Shown here piece by piece: positions 28,181 through 35,128 of a stretch of DNA of 38,888 bases. The notes beneath the pieces were generated by a model. That model saw nothing but the letters and a program-made list of their open reading frames with translations. It made no database searches and was not told the DNA's origin. The DNA comes from Novosphingobium sp. PC22D (GTDB lineage: Bacteria; Pseudomonadota; Alphaproteobacteria; Sphingomonadales; Sphingomonadaceae), in assembly GCF_002556635.1 (NCBI RefSeq), contig NZ_MWMO01000025.1, forward strand, positions 1 to 38,888, in the 5' to 3' direction. Position 1 is the first letter of the stretch. Every line of letters starts with the position of its first letter. A program made the position numbers and the translations under genes.

Positions 28181-28446
28181 CAGGCGAGACCTACGAGATC
28201 GGATGCGGTCGTTCCGGTGGCGAGAATGGCCCGCACCCGCACGGCGAGGATACCACCTGAGGGGACATTGCGGAATATGACGCTCGATTCCTGAGCGAGG
28301 GGAATGATCGCGATGTCGCCGCCACGCCCGACATAGAGGGCCTTGATCACCTTTTCGAGGTCGGCATCGTCGGGGACGACGGCAAAGCACTGCGTGGCGG
28401 GCGTCGAGGGGCCATCGGAAAGATATTCAAAGGGGTCGTTTTGCAT
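28180..28446 (-). CDS. GTA/phage spike-base protein (RCAP_Rcc01079-like)
   Basis: An 88-residue protein. The pattern MQNDPFEYLSDGPSTPATQC, then VVPDDADLEKVIKALYVGRG, then FRNVPSGGILAVRVRAILAT and TTASDLVGLA matches the small spike-base family named after Rhodobacter capsulatus rcc01079 (GhsA). In that organism it carries the fibre GhsB on the gene-transfer-agent head and lets it bind capsule. The ATG at 28446 is chosen because the family start is at MQNDP; an open frame continues 7 codons upstream. The stop overlaps the fibre start. The base appears intact while the fibre is broken. Confidence 0.75.
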   Translation of the reverse strand: MQNDPFEYLSDGPSTPATQCFAVVPDDADLEKVIKALYVGRGGDIAIIPLAQESSVIFRNVPSGGILAVRVRAILATGTTASDLVGLA

Positions 28447-28568
28447 AGGGCTCGCCATTTGGAACAAAAGAAGAACATTATGTATGAGCGCGCTTTGTGT
28501 AGGGAAGCACTATCCATCGTGGGCTCATGCTGCCTTTTTCGCGCGGTGCAGGTTGTGCGGCGAGGAAA

Positions 28569-28588
28569 TGCTGCGTTGCAAAACGCAG
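28569..28588 (+). promoter_or_regulatory. Shared polysaccharide-operon motif, copy 3, within a hairpin (ACP gene)
   Basis: TGCTGCGTTGCAAAA (28569-28583) matches copy 2 at 12 of 15 positions, in the same orientation relative to the downstream gene, and lies about 90 bp before the ACP start. It overlaps a perfect 7-bp dyad, CTGCGTT-GCAA-AACGCAG (28571-28588). It could be an operator. Confidence 0.35.
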
Positions 28589-28673
28589 AGACCGGCGTTA
28601 GGTATTTTTTGCGCGGCTACTACCGTTGGCCGCAACGCGTTGGGCCGCATTGGTTACAGGGGTTTCGAACCGG

Positions 28674-28916
28674 ATGGATCGCGAAGAAATTGTCGCAAAA
28701 CTGGTTGAATGTATGGAAGGCGTGTTCGACCTCGACGACGTCGAATATGACGACAGTCTCAGCGCCGCCGACATCGAAGAGTGGGACAGTCTCTCGAACA
28801 TACGCTTCATGGTAGCGATCGAGAAGGAATTCGGTTTGCGCTTCAGCAATGGCGAGATCGAAGCTCTGGGCAAAGTGGGCGAACTTGTGAATCTCATCCA
28901 GTCGAAGCTGGCCTGA
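28674..28916 (+). CDS. Acyl carrier protein
   Basis: An 80-residue acidic helical protein with the phosphopantetheine attachment motif EEWDSLSNI (Ser39). The fourth helix ends in LVNLIQSKLA. It is a dedicated ACP rather than the fatty-acid AcpP, to judge by sequence and context. It stands 38 bp before an FkbH-like gene, and such pairs load a glyceryl or similar unit on the ACP for transfer to a sugar or polyketide. The ATG at 28674 was chosen over a longer frame because the ACP fold starts there. With the FkbH partner cut short, it may now have no client. Confidence 0.9.
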   Translation: MDREEIVAKLVECMEGVFDLDDVEYDDSLSAADIEEWDSLSNIRFMVAIEKEFGLRFSNGEIEALGKVGELVNLIQSKLA

Positions 28917-28954
28917 GCCGAATTTAGGCTCCGAGCCCTACAGGAGGAGTGGGC

Positions 28955-29908
28955 GTGAACGATCCACTGGCGCTACCCTGGCTCCTGCCGCCACCGGACG
29001 GCTTTCGCCAGGTCGCGAAGGCACTGCGTCTTGCGGAGGATTGCAGTCCCGACGAGGTCGGTGCTCTGTCCAGATTCGCGCTCGATCTGTCTCAGCTCGG
29101 TCAACTCGGCAAGGTCGTTGAACGTCACCGCGAGTCTTTGTCGCAGAGCTCGCGTTTCCGCGCCCTTCGCCTCGGCGTGGTGGCCACGCATACGTCCGAT
29201 CTCGTCGCAGAGGCCCTAGCGCCGACATCGTTGCGTCATGGGTTGCTCGTCGAGTGCGAGCGGGCGGACTATGGTCAGGCCGCGCAGGAACTTCTCGATC
29301 CATCCTCGCGCATCGCGGCGTTCAAGCCCGACTTCGTGCTGTTGGCGCTCGACATCCATGCACTCGGTCTGTCGCGCCCCGTGCTCGATGAGCAAGACGC
29401 CGAACGGGCGGTCGAGAACGCCGTCGACTACGTCGCCATGCTGCGCGACGGCTGCCACGCGAATCTCGGTGCGGGTGCCGTGCTGCATACGCTCGCGCCG
29501 CCGCCGGAATCGCTCTTCGGCAATTTCGATGCGTGCCATCCGGGAACGGTGGCGAGCCTCGTCGCCACCTTCAACCGCTGTCTCGTCACCGAACTCGTCA
29601 GGGACGGCGACCTGCTGGTCGACATAGCGAGAATAGCCAATACGGTCGGTCTGGCGCGCTGGCACGATCCGCTGCGCTGGCACGATGCCAAAATGCCATT
29701 CGCCCTCGATGCGATCCCGCTCTACGCAGATCATGTCTGCCGCGTGCTCGCCGCCGCGAGGGGGCTCGCGCGCAAATGCCTGGTCCTCGATCTCGACAAC
29801 ACGCTGTGGGGAGGAGTGATCGGCGATGACGGTCTCGAAGGAATCGCGCTGGGGCAGGGCTCGGCCAGCGGCGAAGCCCATCTCGCCATCCAGCCGCGCT
29901 TGAGGTAA
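28955..29908 (+). pseudogene. FkbH-like (HAD IIIC) gene, 3'-truncated
   Basis: A 317-residue remnant of a family that usually reaches 550-640 residues. The N-terminal SGNH-like half is present (FRALRLGVVATHTSDLVAEA, FKPDFVLLALDIHAL). The HAD domain begins with CLVLDLDNTLWGGVIGDDG, with the DxDxT motif at D279/D281. Similarity ends at SGEAHLAIQ, and after four foreign codons comes TAA. The HAD motifs II-IV are therefore gone and the phosphatase/transfer function is probably lost. GTG at 28955 is set by AGGAGG at 28942-28947. The break at about 29893 abuts the truncated glycosyltransferase on the other strand. Confidence 0.85.
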
Positions 29909-30237
29909 ATCTTCCAGGACAGCACCGTCTCCCAGAACAGCGCGGCGCCGTATTCGAGCAGGAAGCCGAGCGCGCCGCTCGCCTCGAGCGGTAGCGGGTG
30001 GCGGTAGATCTCGACGCCCTCGATGACCTCGTGGCGCTTCTCGTAGCCCTTGCCGGTCGGGCAGATCACCGCGACCGCAGCGCCCGCCGCCTTGAGCGTG
30101 CGCGCTTCCTGCCAAACCCGGCGGTCGAACGGCAGAGGAAGGTTCTCGACGACGATGAGGACGTTCTTGCCCGCGAGCGGTTGCCCCTCGATCTCGGTGG
30201 GAAAGGCGAACTCGTCCGCCGTCGCGCTGATGTTCAT
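29731..30237 (-). pseudogene. Glycosyltransferase (GT4-like) gene, 3'-truncated
   Basis: The frame reads 168 codons, but only the first 114 or so (30237 down to about 29894) are glycosyltransferase. The start of a GT-B fold includes GKNVLIVVENLPLPFDRRVW, then TLKAAGAAVAVICPTGKGYE, IEGVEIYRHPLP and SWKIYLKRG. Relatives are about 400 residues long and put the catalytic and sugar-nucleotide site in the missing C-terminal half. The last 54 codons are just the antisense of FkbH. The ATG at 30237 overlaps the stop of the dehydrogenase gene (ATGA). It is most likely inactive. Confidence 0.85.
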
Positions 30238-31499
30238 GCGATCGTGCTCACGTCGATGACCGTGGTCTGGCTGAGGTCGAGCTCGCGGATCATGCGGTTG
30301 GTCGCCACCGCGACGGCATAGCCGCCTGCCTCGGCCCGCGCCTTGTCAACCAGAATGCTGCCGATGGTCGGCAGGTAGGCGTAGGCGTAGCCCAGGTTCT
30401 GCCCCACTAGGTTCTCGGGGCGCAGCGTCGGGTCGTAGACGTCGAGGTCGTAGCCGGCGTCGAGCAGTTTGCGCGCCATGTCGACCGCAGGGCTCTCGCG
30501 CAGATCGTCGGTGTCGGCCTTGAACGCGAGGCCGACCAGCAGGACGCGCGCACCCGGTTCCAGTCCCTGCGTGACGCGCCGGAACTGGTGATGCTTGTGC
30601 GCCTCGTTGCTGCGCAGCAGGGAATCGACCAGATGCGTGTTCGAGCCCGAATCCGCGGCAATGTATTGCAGCGCCCGCACGTCCTTGGGCAGGCAGGATC
30701 CGCCGAATGGACCACCAGGGCGCGTGTAGTACGCCGAGATGTTCAGCTTGGTGTCGGAGACGAAGATCTCGTGTACCTGGCGCGCCGAAATCTCGAGGTT
30801 CTCGCAGACGCGGCCGATCTCGTTGGCGAATGCGACCTTGACCGCGTGCCATGTGTTGTCGACGAACTTGGTGATCTCCGCCTCGCGGATGCCGACATGG
30901 AAGATCGGCGCGTCGATTCCCTCGTGGAGCGCTTCCATGTTCGTGCTCGGCGCACCCGATAGCGTGCCGACGACGATTTTTGGGGGATGGAAGTAGTCGT
31001 CGATCGCGGTCGCTTCGCGCAGGAACTCCGGATTGTAGACAAGCTCCACGGTGGACGACCAGTCGCCACCGAGCTTAGATTGAAAGATCGGCAGAATCAT
31101 CTGCTCGCAGGTGCCGGGCCGCATCGTCGAGCGGTAGGCGACCGTCAGCGGCTTAGTGCGCCCGGGCTTGAGCTGATCCGCGATCGCGCGCGTGACCTGG
31201 GCGATGTAGGACATGTTGTGCGCACCATCGACGCCGCTCGGCGTGCCCACGCAGACGATCGCGATATCCGCGTCGTCAAGGTGGTCCGCGACGTCGGTCG
31301 ACGCTTCAAGCAGGCCCTTGTCGCGCGCGCTCGAAATCAGCTCCGCCAGGCCGGGCTCGTGGACCGGCGAACGGCCCGAATTGAGGCTATCGACTTTGCC
31401 GGCGCTGACGTCGATGCCGACGACCTTATGGCCTTGGCGGGCAATGCAGCCAGCCGCCGTGCAACCGACATAACCCAAACCGAAAATAAGGATTTTCAA
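30234..31499 (-). CDS. GDP-mannose 6-dehydrogenase (AlgD-like)
   Basis: A 421-residue UDP/GDP-sugar dehydrogenase. The NAD loop IFGLGYVGCTAAGCIARQGH opens the protein. CVGTPSGVDG, YRSTMRPGTCEQM, NPEFLREATAIDDYFHPPK and WHAVKVAFANEIGRVCENL follow the AlgD pattern. The catalytic cysteine is C269 in GGSCLPKDVRAL (C268 in AlgD), and KADTDDLRESPAVDMA is the C-terminal block. It oxidises GDP-mannose to GDP-mannuronate, or a related nucleotide sugar to its uronate. TTG at 31499 lines up exactly with the AlgD start and has GGGGA upstream; the much longer open frame upstream has no similarity. Substrate preference is inferred from the AlgD-like blocks. Confidence 0.88.
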   Translation of the reverse strand: MKILIFGLGYVGCTAAGCIARQGHKVVGIDVSAGKVDSLNSGRSPVHEPGLAELISSARDKGLLEASTDVADHLDDADIAIVCVGTPSGVDGAHNMSYIAQVTRAIADQLKPGRTKPLTVAYRSTMRPGTCEQMILPIFQSKLGGDWSSTVELVYNPEFLREATAIDDYFHPPKIVVGTLSGAPSTNMEALHEGIDAPIFHVGIREAEITKFVDNTWHAVKVAFANEIGRVCENLEISARQVHEIFVSDTKLNISAYYTRPGGPFGGSCLPKDVRALQYIAADSGSNTHLVDSLLRSNEAHKHHQFRRVTQGLEPGARVLLVGLAFKADTDDLRESPAVDMARKLLDAGYDLDVYDPTLRPENLVGQNLGYAYAYLPTIGSILVDKARAEAGGYAVAVATNRMIRELDLSQTTVIDVSTIA

Positions 31500-31616
31500 G
31501 GCTTTGTCGTCCCCACTGAAGCCTGTCGTCAGAATTCGGCATGCTCGGGCGACATCGGCGGGGCCGACGCAACCGACTACGCAATCATACTTAGACAAGC
31601 GAGGTAGCGGGTCTTT

Positions 31617-31631
31617 TTGTGCAACGCAATA
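31617..31631 (-). promoter_or_regulatory. Shared polysaccharide-operon motif, copy 2 (AlgD-like gene)
   Basis: On the minus strand TATTGCGTTGCACAA, 118 bp before the TTG start of the dehydrogenase gene. It matches 13 of 15 positions with copy 1 and 12 of 15 with copy 3. A T-run (CTTTTTG) is adjacent on the plus strand. The remaining 240 bp between the dehydrogenase start and the IS show nothing else. Confidence 0.4.
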
Positions 31632-31818
31632 TGGCGCGTTGGACATTTGCTGCATTGCCTCAGAAGCGACGGACTTCCCCTGCGCGTGGGGTGAACGAGC
31701 CCCGGCTTTCAGCGGCGCATCGCGCGGTCGAACCGGCCTAGGGTCCAAACTCAATCATCCTCTTGAAATATGGTCGGCCCATGGGTTCAAAGGACCTCTC
31801 ATCAAAGGAGGGCCGAGG

Positions 31819-32576
31819 TTGTCGCGTTCATTGTTTTGGTTGTCGGATGTAGCTTGGGCGGCGATTGAACCGCATCTGCCGAAAAACCAGCCTGGAGCGC
31901 GGCGTGTCGATGATCGGCGGGTTATCTCGGGGATCGTTCACATGCTCAAATGCGGCGGTCGCTGGCAGGACTGCCCGAGTGAGTACGGGCCTTCGACGAC
32001 GATTTACAACCGCTGGAACCGATGGAGCCATCGCGGCATCTGGACGCGCATCCTGGCGGCGTTAACCGAGGAAGGCTGGATCGCGGAGACCGCCCAGATC
32101 GACAGCAGCTACATCAAAGCCCACCGCTGCGCGGGTGGAGGAAAAGGGGGGCTCGAGCCAATGCCATTGGCATCTCGCGCGGCGGCCGCACGACGAAGAT
32201 CCACGCACTCGTCGATGTCCTCGGGCGACCACTCCGCCTCGCACTGAAGCCGGGGAACACATCGGACATCAGGGGCGCTGATCTGCTCGTCGGCGCGACT
32301 GCTGGTATGAAACGCCTCATCGCGGACCGCGGATATGACGCCAACCTGCTTCGCTCGAAGCTGCGCGATCAGGGCACGACCCCAATCATCCCCGGCAGGC
32401 GCAACCGGAAGCAGCCTATCCAATACGACGAGCGCCGTTACCGGGACCGCTGGCTTGTCGAGGCCATGTTCTGCCGCCTCAAGGACTTCCGCCGAGTTGC
32501 CACCCGATACGACAAGCTCGCACGCAACTACCAGTCCGCCGTCGCGCTCGCTGCTGCCATCGCCTTCTGGCTGTGA
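31819..32576 (+). CDS. IS5-family transposase, made by -1 frameshift
   Basis: The first frame starts at TTG 31819, with AAAGGAGGG just upstream, and encodes the IS5 helix-turn-helix part (IEPHLPKNQPGARRVDDRRV, then RWQDCPSEYGPSTTIYNRWN) and the first catalytic Asp (QIDSSYIKAHR). At AAAAGGGGGG (32142-32151) a -1 shift joins it to the second frame. That frame gives RANAIGISRGGRTTKIHALV, the second Asp in ADRGYDANLL and the Glu in VEAMFCRLKDFRRVATRYDK. The fused product is about 252 residues, normal for the group. The shift restores the family sequence GGGKGGARANAIG exactly. Confidence 0.9.
32142..32151 (+). promoter_or_regulatory. Slippery site for -1 programmed frameshift in the IS transposase
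   Basis: A4G6 run. Slipping back one base on the G run turns the unproductive first frame (GGG GGG CTC GAG) into the family-conserved second frame (GGG GGG GCT CGA GCC). Such A/G runs are known recoding sites in IS5-type elements. Confidence 0.65.
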
Positions 32577-32589
32577 ACGAGTCTCGACC

Positions 32590-32593
32590 CTAG
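32590..32593 (+). repeat. CTAG target duplication shared by two insertion sequences
   Basis: CTAG occurs at 31738-31741, 32590-32593 and 34025-34028: left of the IS5 element, between the two elements and right of the IS701 element. The middle copy serves both, showing that one IS entered the target duplication of the other. Confidence 0.8.
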
Positions 32594-34024
32594 CACGACT
32601 TTGGCAGAAGTTTGTTGGAGTGTCTGATGAGGCTACATCCGCAGTGAGGGCAATGCCCCGGCGGTGAGCGAGACAGACGGTCAAGGATGGCTTGGCGCAC
32701 TGCTGGCAAGGTGGGTTTGGGAGGCGGACCGAGGACTCTTTTTTTTCCGTCCCGCCTGAGCGAGCCTTCGGGATTGCAGGAAGGCGTAGGCCATCATCGT
32801 CATCAGGGCATGGCGGTGAAGCCCGGTCCAGGATCGGCGCTCGAAGTGGTCCAGGCCGAGTTCCTCCTTGAGTTGCTGATGGGCCTGCTCGCAGATCCAG
32901 CGCGCCTTGATCGCGCCGGCGAGAGCCTTGATCGGGGTGTCGCGGGGCAGATTGGAGAGATAGTATTTGCACTCACCATTCGAGCGATGCTCACCCACTA
33001 GCCAGGCTTCCTCGCCCGGCATGTGCTGGGCCCCGGCAGAGCCGATCCGTTGAGGCGCACCATCGGCAATGCGCACGCGCATGGCCGCAAAGCGGGCCGT
33101 CAGCCGTCCCTTGGTTCCTTTGCGCCAACTGACCTGTCGCCACTTCGCGCCTTCGAGCATCGCGTGCGCGGCAATGGATTTGACGTCCCGCACATGCCGC
33201 ACCCGTGGGCGACCGCGTCCTGCGACCGGGAAGATCAGTTGCACATCGGCCGGATAGACCTTCTGATGCCGGGGGATGCCCACCGCCCAGCAAAGGCTAC
33301 GCGCACTCAGTGCCTGCCGGAACGGAGCCGACAGCCCGTAACCCGCATCAGCCAGCACACAGCCAAAGCGCACCCCGGCAGCGATGATGCGATCGATCTC
33401 CTCGATCGCGATCTCTGGCTTGGTGCGGTATTCCTGCAAGGGCGTAGGCACGCCCGCCTTGTTCATGCGCGCGGCATCGCTCGTCCAGCTTTCCGGCAGG
33501 AACAGCCGCAAGCTCAGCATGAGCGGAACTTCGCCCGAGGCCAGTGTCACCGATACCAGTGTCTGGCAGTTCGCATTCTTGCCCAGCGCCGTGGCGTATT
33601 GGGGCGCAACGCCAACCGAAGCCTTACCCTTCTTCGGCAGGGCGGTGTCGTCGATGATCAGCCAGGCTCCATCGCCACCGACCAATTGATCCGCCGGATC
33701 CCATAAGGTCGCTTCCAGCGGGGCGCTGTCCCACAGACCAGCTCCGATGAAATGATGCAGCCGGTCATAGGAAATGGCGTCCGAACGGGCCGCCATGGGC
33801 TGGATGCTTTTGCGATCACCCGGCCCGATCAAGCCAGCGATATAGGCCGGGCACATCCGTCGCCGCGTCTTGTTGGCCAGACCTTCCAGATAAGGCGCAA
33901 GCCACCGCTCCAGATCCGCATGCCAGTCTTCGTCCATCGCCAGCCTCCGTCAAAGCTGGCTCCCCATGAATCACGCAATCCGCGCCATGGGAATCCCAAA
34001 AATTACACTTCTGCCAAAGTAGTG
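32594..34024 (-). mobile_element. IS701-family insertion sequence, intact
   Basis: About 1431 bp flanked by CTAG on both sides. The terminal repeats are CACGACTTTGGCAGAAGT at the left and, reverse complemented, CACTACTTTGGCAGAAGT at the right: 17 of 18 identical. It encodes one full-length DDE transposase on the minus strand. The right end touches the TAG stop of galE, whose stop codon lies inside the target duplication. IS701 members commonly take CTAG-like targets, so the family call and the ends support each other. Confidence 0.9.
32681..33937 (-). CDS. IS701-family DDE transposase
   Basis: A 418-residue transposase. The N-terminal segment (DLERWLAPYLEGLANKTRRR) is typical of IS701. The catalytic residues are visible: Asp in GAWLIIDDTALPKKGKASVG, Asp in VLADAGYGLSAPFRQAL, and Glu in ARWICEQAHQQLKEELGLDH. 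The beta-strand insertion between the second Asp and the Glu includes YYLSNLPRDTPIKAL. Length is normal and no frame break is seen. The ATG at 33937 is about 90 bp inside the right terminal repeat. Confidence 0.93.
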   Translation of the reverse strand: MDEDWHADLERWLAPYLEGLANKTRRRMCPAYIAGLIGPGDRKSIQPMAARSDAISYDRLHHFIGAGLWDSAPLEATLWDPADQLVGGDGAWLIIDDTALPKKGKASVGVAPQYATALGKNANCQTLVSVTLASGEVPLMLSLRLFLPESWTSDAARMNKAGVPTPLQEYRTKPEIAIEEIDRIIAAGVRFGCVLADAGYGLSAPFRQALSARSLCWAVGIPRHQKVYPADVQLIFPVAGRGRPRVRHVRDVKSIAAHAMLEGAKWRQVSWRKGTKGRLTARFAAMRVRIADGAPQRIGSAGAQHMPGEEAWLVGEHRSNGECKYYLSNLPRDTPIKALAGAIKARWICEQAHQQLKEELGLDHFERRSWTGLHRHALMTMMAYAFLQSRRLAQAGRKKKSPRSASQTHLASSAPSHP

Positions 34025-35044
34025 CTAGCTCGCGCTGCGAAATTCGCGCAGTTTGCGTTCCCATGCGACGGCGTGGGAGACAATGGTATCGAGGTCGTCG
34101 AAGCGCGGGACCCAGGGAAGCTTGCGCTTGATCAGGCGGTTGTCCGAAACGGTGATGGCTGCGTCACCAGGTCTGCGGGGTTCGAAGTTGCGCGTGATCC
34201 TCATGTTCGTGACCCGGTCGACGGCATCGAGCACTTCGAGCACCGAGAAGCCGTGCCCGTAGCCGCAGTTGAGCAGCAGCGATTCGGTCGGCGAATCGAT
34301 CAGCGCCTCGAGCGCGTGGACATGCGCGGCGGCGAGGTCGCTCACGTGGATGTAGTCGCGCACGCCGGTTCCGTCGGGCGTATCGTAGTCGGTTCCGAAA
34401 ACGCCGACCGCACCGCGCTTGCCGAGCGCGGCTTCGACCGCAACCTTGATGAGGTGCGTCGCCCCGGCGGTGGACTGTCCGGTGCGTCCGTGCGGGTCGG
34501 CGCCGGCGACGTTGAAATAGCGCAAGGCGCAATAGTTGATCGGATGCGCGGCGGCCACGTCGCGCAGCATCGTCTCGGTCATCAGCTTGGATGTGCCGTA
34601 AGGATTGATCGGAATCGTCGGGGCCTGCTCGTCGACGGGCGCGACCGCGGGCGATCCGTAGACCGCGGCGGTCGAACTGAACAGGAAGTGGGGCACGCCC
34701 GCAGATACGGCCGCCTCCAGCAGGGTCCGGCTGTTGGCGGTGTTGTTGCGGTAGTACTTGAGCGGATCGGAAACCGATTCGGGCACGATGATCGAGCCGG
34801 CGAAGTGCATGACGGCGCCTGTTCCCGTGCCCATGCCCTGCTCAGCGAAGATCCTCGAGACAAGCGACTGGTCGGCAACGTCGCCTTCGTAGAAAGGAAC
34901 GCCGTCCGGCAGGGCGAAGCGGAACCCCGTGGAAAGGTTGTCGATCACCGAGACCGGCCAGCCGGCGTCGGACAGCGCCAGAACCGCGTGGCTGCCGATA
35001 TAGCCGGCGCCGCCGGTGACGAGGACGGGGGCTTTGCCTGACAT
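34025..35044 (-). CDS. galE: UDP-glucose 4-epimerase
   Basis: A 339-residue extended short-chain dehydrogenase that interconverts UDP-glucose and UDP-galactose, supplying galactose for polysaccharide. The NAD loop is VTGGAGYIGSHAVLALSDAG. Further blocks are VMHFAGSIIVPESVSDPLKY, FSSTAAVYG, the catalytic NPYGTSKLMTE (in this group the family Tyr of YxxxK) and YFNVAGADPHGRTGQS. ATG at 35044 has GGGAAA upstream; an open frame extends 18 codons further without family similarity. The C-terminus (LREFRSAS) ends in a TAG inside the IS701 target duplication, so the last codons may have been changed by the insertion. Confidence 0.94.
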   Translation of the reverse strand: MSGKAPVLVTGGAGYIGSHAVLALSDAGWPVSVIDNLSTGFRFALPDGVPFYEGDVADQSLVSRIFAEQGMGTGTGAVMHFAGSIIVPESVSDPLKYYRNNTANSRTLLEAAVSAGVPHFLFSSTAAVYGSPAVAPVDEQAPTIPINPYGTSKLMTETMLRDVAAAHPINYCALRYFNVAGADPHGRTGQSTAGATHLIKVAVEAALGKRGAVGVFGTDYDTPDGTGVRDYIHVSDLAAAHVHALEALIDSPTESLLLNCGYGHGFSVLEVLDAVDRVTNMRITRNFEPRRPGDAAITVSDNRLIKRKLPWVPRFDDLDTIVSHAVAWERKLREFRSAS

Positions 35045-35128
35045 GTCGGTCGTTTCCCATGCAGATGAGTTGGTGTCGGATGGGGAATAGCGTGGCACAG
35101 CGCTGCCGCCGGGCCAAGCGGGGCTGGT

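Larger units (their letters stand above)
31742..32589 (+). mobile_element. IS5-family (IS427-like) insertion sequence, intact
   Basis: About 848 bp between CTAG at 31738-31741 and CTAG at 32590-32593. Imperfect terminal inverted repeats are visible: the left end reads GGTCCAAACTCAATCAT and the right end, reverse complemented, GGTCGAGACTCGTTCAC. One transposase spans the element through a frameshift. The size, CTAG-type target and two-frame transposase fit the IS427 group. All parts look functional, and the exact ends are uncertain by one base, because the outer G may belong to target or element. Confidence 0.88.

Noticed and set aside
29731..29893. C-terminal 54 codons of the glycosyltransferase frame as a real domain
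   Set aside because: They are exactly the antisense of the FkbH segment and have Ser/Pro/Arg filler composition.
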